Positions 6,642 to 8,861 of a stretch of DNA of 8,861 nucleotides are shown one piece after another; within the stretch, counting starts at the first letter, position 1, and the number at the start of each line of letters is the position of its first letter. The translations under genes were made by a program, and so were the position numbers. Under the pieces are notes generated by a model. That model ran no database searches, was not told where the DNA came from, and saw only the letters and a program-made list of their open reading frames with translations. This stretch comes from Spirochaetae bacterium HGW-Spirochaetae-9 (GTDB lineage Bacteria > Spirochaetota > Spirochaetia > Treponematales > Rectinemataceae), in NCBI GenBank assembly GCA_002839205.1, contig PGXP01000052.1:1-8861 (forward strand), given 5' to 3'.

Positions 6642-7745
6642 CTAGATGCCGATGCTTCTGTCCCGCGCGGCTATTTTCCATTCGGTATAACACTGTCCTT
6701 CCTTGTCGATGATATGGGCTCGCTCGTAGAGGGCCACCGTCGGGCATATATGGGTGGGAATGACAAACACCTCGTCGCCGATTTCAGGCAGTCCCTTCAG
6801 AGGGGTTGTGAAGACCCAATGCTCTTCGTTCTGCAGCACCGGTTCGGCTCCTTCCTGGTCGAGAATGCGCCCGCGGAGCCCTTGAGGATCGGAAGAAATC
6901 CCCTTGTAGCCGAGGTCAAGGGTAAACGTGCCACGTTGTACGTTCCGGCTGATGACGCGGGTAAAGAGCAGTGCGGCATTCCTGAAGCTTAGATCGGGGA
7001 AGCTCGACGCGTAGCTGTAATCCTGCAGGAAGCAAGTGCCAGGCGAGAGGATGATACCTTCCATCGTTGCATAGCAGGGGAAGGTGGGCGTACCCCCGAT
7101 GACTACCTCAGGGACGGACAATCCAGCCCTCAGAAGCTGATCGCGGAAGGATTCCATGAGCCCATAGCAATATTTCGCTGCGGCCATGCGTTCACTGTAC
7201 TCGTGCTGATGGTTGTGGCCATCATAGCAATGAAGCCCTGCAGGGTATAAGCCGCGACATGAAGCGATACACCTGTAAAGCGCCTCGGCATCAGGCCCGG
7301 GACTTACCCCTGTACGGTGCTGCCCCACGTCCAGATCGAGGTATGCGCCCATTTTTATGCCGGCCGAGGCAACCAGCCGCTCGATGCTCTGTGCAGGCTC
7401 GATGGTGTCGACAAGCACGGAGAATTTTGCCTTGGGATACAAGACCGCCAGTTCGACGAGGCGCTCCGCATTCCTGCCGACGAGGGTATACGAGACGAAG
7501 ATATCGAGGGCGCCGGTTCTGGCGAGCATCTCGGCTTCAGCGATGGTTGCGCACTTGAATTTCGTGATGCCGAACGACATCGCGATGCTTACGATTTCCG
7601 CTGTCTTGTGCGTTTTGATGTGCGGGCGCAGGCGTTCCGGCGATCCTGCTATCCTCACCGCCTCGGCGAAATTCTCCCGGATCGCATCTTCATAGAACAG
7701 CAGGGCCGGCGAAGGCAGGATTTTAGAATTTTTCACGTGGTTCAT
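6642..7745 (-). CDS. Fold-type-III PLP enzyme (D-threonine aldolase / D-serine dehydratase family), possible D-glucosaminate dehydratase
   Basis: A 367-residue enzyme with an alanine-racemase-type N-terminal barrel and the C-terminal domain of the DSD1 family. The PLP lysine is in RPHIKTHK (K44 expected). The C-terminal THICP motif supplies H332 and C334, the metal-binding pair of zinc-dependent D-serine dehydratases and the metal site of D-threonine aldolases. GGTPTFP (218-224) and LSPGTCFLQD (233-242) fit the phosphate and active-site regions. Family members act on D-3-hydroxy amino acids. From memory, the D-glucosaminate dehydratase of Pseudomonas fluorescens was cloned as a member of this same family, which would make KDG directly and fit the kinase and aldolase downstream. 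Its ATG overlaps the IclR stop as ATGA, so translation is probably coupled; GGGG lies about 10 bases upstream. D-threonine, D-serine or 3-hydroxyaspartate as substrate cannot be excluded. Confidence 0.9.
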   Translation of the reverse strand: MNHVKNSKILPSPALLFYEDAIRENFAEAVRIAGSPERLRPHIKTHKTAEIVSIAMSFGITKFKCATIAEAEMLARTGALDIFVSYTLVGRNAERLVELAVLYPKAKFSVLVDTIEPAQSIERLVASAGIKMGAYLDLDVGQHRTGVSPGPDAEALYRCIASCRGLYPAGLHCYDGHNHQHEYSERMAAAKYCYGLMESFRDQLLRAGLSVPEVVIGGTPTFPCYATMEGIILSPGTCFLQDYSYASSFPDLSFRNAALLFTRVISRNVQRGTFTLDLGYKGISSDPQGLRGRILDQEGAEPVLQNEEHWVFTTPLKGLPEIGDEVFVIPTHICPTVALYERAHIIDKEGQCYTEWKIAARDRSIGI

Positions 7746-8530
7746 CGGCGTTGGTTCCCCATCAAATGAGATATTTCATTGGCAGCCTTGATTATTATGA
7801 GAGCGTTCTGCTTTTCCTTGGCCGCGTTATAGCGGAAGTTCGGCCACGCCACGCTGAGCGCGGCGACGGGAGCGCCTGAGTAATCGAAGATGGGTGCTCC
7901 TATGCAGTGGATGTCCGACTCATGTTCCTCGTCGTCCAACGAGTATCCGCGTTCACGTGTTTTTGCCAATTCAAGCTCAAGATTTTTCATGGTGACGATA
8001 GTGTTCTTCGTGTAGGGGATGAGATTGATCCGCTCGATGATGTCTTTCTGGTTCGGAGCCCACGCGAGAAGCGATTTCCCCAGCGAGGTACAGTAGAGCG
8101 GTGCCTGCTTTCCTATCGTGGAATACATGCGGATTGTGTACTTGGATTCCACTTTCTGGATGTAGGCCACTTTCTCGTCCACCATGATCGCGAGATGGAC
8201 GGTTTCATTGAAGTGAGTCGCCAGCCGCTTGATCACATTCCTCGCCACTTCGCACAGATCCATCGATTCCAGGGCTTTCGAGCCCACATTGAGCATTTTC
8301 AGGCTGAGTGAGTATTTGGAATCCTCGCTCTGCGATACATAGCCGAGCGATTTCAGTGTTTTCAGAAATCTGAAGAGCGTGGGCTTGGCCAAGCCGACAC
8401 GTTCAGACAGGGTTTCAAAGGAGAAGAATCCGCCTTCCGACAATGCTTCAAGCACAGCCATCGTGCGCACGACGGCGGAGATGGATTTATCCGTCGTTCC
8501 CGCTTTTTCCGATGTTTTTTTGGCACTCAT
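7742..8530 (-). CDS. IclR-family transcriptional regulator
   Basis: A 262-residue DNA-binding regulator of normal IclR length. A winged helix-turn-helix occupies about residues 20-80 (FETLSERVGLAKPTLFRFLKTL holds the two helices). The effector-binding domain fills about 90-258, with typical IclR motifs: PLYCTSLGKSLLA, RGYSLDDEEHESDIHCIGAPIFD and PVAALSVAWP. The E. coli family member KdgR senses 2-keto-3-deoxygluconate, which is the predicted intermediate here. The gene is first in the catabolic operon, overlaps the next gene by 4 bases (ATGA), and faces the divergent SelA-like gene. It probably controls both directions, and so its own synthesis, from the shared 132-base region. The ATG at 8530 has only a distant GGTGAG (13 bases away) as ribosome-binding site. 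The effector is inferred from context, not from visible residues. Confidence 0.94.
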   Translation of the reverse strand: MSAKKTSEKAGTTDKSISAVVRTMAVLEALSEGGFFSFETLSERVGLAKPTLFRFLKTLKSLGYVSQSEDSKYSLSLKMLNVGSKALESMDLCEVARNVIKRLATHFNETVHLAIMVDEKVAYIQKVESKYTIRMYSTIGKQAPLYCTSLGKSLLAWAPNQKDIIERINLIPYTKNTIVTMKNLELELAKTRERGYSLDDEEHESDIHCIGAPIFDYSGAPVAALSVAWPNFRYNAAKEKQNALIIIKAANEISHLMGNQRR

Positions 8531-8556
8531 AACTGATTACAGTCTCACCGCAATAC

Positions 8557-8580
8557 GCTGATATGTCAAGAATAATCAGC
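8557..8580. repeat. Inverted repeat in the divergent regulatory region
   Basis: GCTGAT (8557-8562) and ATCAGC (8575-8580) form perfect 6-base arms around a 12-base centre. The centre contains TTGACA on the minus strand (8564-8569), a perfect -35 hexamer for the iclR direction, though no good -10 lies at normal spacing. A partial third copy, CTGAT, is at 8533-8537. A regulator bound here would cover the iclR promoter. Role inferred. Confidence 0.4.
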
Positions 8581-8581
8581 A

Positions 8582-8604
8582 AAAATGAAACATGATTCCA
8601 ATTT
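8582..8604. promoter_or_regulatory. Candidate IclR/KdgR-type operator
   Basis: An imperfect palindrome with core TGAAACATGATTCCA (8586-8600), that is TGnAA-N5-TTnCA, flanked by A-rich and T-rich arms (AAA and TTT, pairing symmetrically). It resembles the TGAAA...TTTCA boxes known for KdgR of enterobacteria. It lies 11 bases upstream of the -35 of the SelA-like gene and between the two divergent genes, so it is the best binding site for the adjacent IclR regulator. Position and symmetry are seen; binding is inferred. Confidence 0.45.
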
Positions 8605-8615
8605 AATAATAACCA

Positions 8616-8645
8616 TTGACCTTTTCCGGATACCTGGCCGATACT
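8616..8645 (+). promoter_or_regulatory. Candidate promoter of the SelA/DgaE-like gene
   Basis: TTGACC (8616-8621, five of six consensus positions) and GATACT (8640-8645, four of six) are separated by 18 bases. The predicted transcript would start near 8652, only about 10 bases before the ATG at 8663, so the ribosome-binding site would lie at the very 5' end, or a slightly different start is used. Confidence 0.4.
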
Positions 8646-8662
8646 TGCGCAAGGGGGCACTC

Positions 8663-8861
8663 ATGAGTGGAAAAGACTACCGGAGCGAATTGGGCTTGCC
8701 GAGGATTATCAACGCGTCAGGAACCCTCACCTCGTTCGGGGGCAGCAGGGTGCGCCCCGAAGCCGCGACGGCGATGGCCGAGGCTTCGGGCAATTTTGTC
8801 GACATGGAGCTGCTGCTTAAAAGAAGCGGCGAAAAGGTAGCCGGCCTTCTGGGCGTCGACG
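8663..8861 (+). CDS. SelA/DgaE-like PLP enzyme, probable ammonia-lyase, 3' end cut by window edge
   Basis: Only the first 66 codons are in the window. The start is well supported by AAGGGGG 5 bases before the ATG. The visible residues include LPRIINASGTLTSFGGSRV, then an alanine-rich helix, GNFVDMELLLKRSGEKVAGLLGVD. This is the N-terminus typical of fold-type-I PLP enzymes related to selenocysteine synthase SelA, the group containing D-glucosaminate-6-phosphate ammonia-lyase DgaE. The PLP lysine and most of the active site are off the window. In the Salmonella dga operon, DgaE works with a KDPG-type aldolase (DgaF), and an aldolase of that type lies in the divergent operon here. Substrate therefore likely an amino-sugar acid or its 6-phosphate, by inference. 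It faces the IclR gene across 132 bases and probably leads a second operon. Confidence 0.8.
   Translation, partial: MSGKDYRSELGLPRIINASGTLTSFGGSRVRPEAATAMAEASGNFVDMELLLKRSGEKVAGLLGVD

Noticed and set aside
7317..7769. A 150-codon plus-strand frame opposite the fold-III PLP gene, and similar frames elsewhere such as 59-475 and 644-1177
   Set aside because: Each lies opposite a gene with clear family motifs and shows only low-complexity or antisense-like composition.

Overview
The window is 8.9 kb of bacterial chromosome, moderately GC-rich and almost fully coding, with purine-rich ribosome-binding sites and tightly packed operons. The organism cannot be named from the sequence. The BmrCD/TM287-288-type exporter pair and the gene style fit a Spirochaete, Firmicute or Thermotoga-like bacterium, but this is only an impression. 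No mobile element, tRNA, rRNA, CRISPR array or phage gene was seen. No gene-free stretch exceeds about 130 bases.

Left part (1-3561, minus strand): two adjacent genes encode the halves of a heterodimeric ABC exporter. The upstream subunit is complete (598 aa). It has a degenerate Walker B motif (LDD) and a canonical LSGGQ signature. The downstream subunit starts 2 bases after it and runs off the left edge. It has an altered signature (LSQGQ) and an insertion of about 90 residues between its first two membrane helices. This asymmetry is typical of heterodimeric exporters with one weak and one strong ATP site. Divergent from them, on the plus strand, is a ribonuclease HI gene (3667-4152) with all its catalytic residues.

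Right part (4147-8861): a catabolic cassette for an amino-sugar acid, most likely D-glucosaminate or a close relative. The minus-strand operon reads, in order: an IclR-type regulator, a fold-type-III PLP enzyme of the D-threonine aldolase / D-serine dehydratase family, a RidA-family protein, a KDPG-type aldolase, a PfkB-type sugar kinase resembling 2-keto-3-deoxygluconate kinase, and a 37-residue single-span membrane protein. Divergent from the regulator, and cut by the right edge, is the start of a SelA/DgaE-like fold-type-I PLP enzyme, the family that includes D-glucosaminate-6-phosphate ammonia-lyase. The 132-base divergent intergenic region holds a promoter-like pair for the plus gene, an IclR/KdgR-like palindrome and a second inverted repeat.

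The inferred chemistry is as follows. A PLP enzyme removes water and ammonia from a 2-amino-2-deoxy-aldonate. RidA hydrolyses the enamine/imine intermediate. The resulting 2-keto-3-deoxy acid is phosphorylated by the kinase and split by the aldolase into pyruvate and glyceraldehyde 3-phosphate. The substrate is an inference from gene families and order. No transporter for it lies inside the window.
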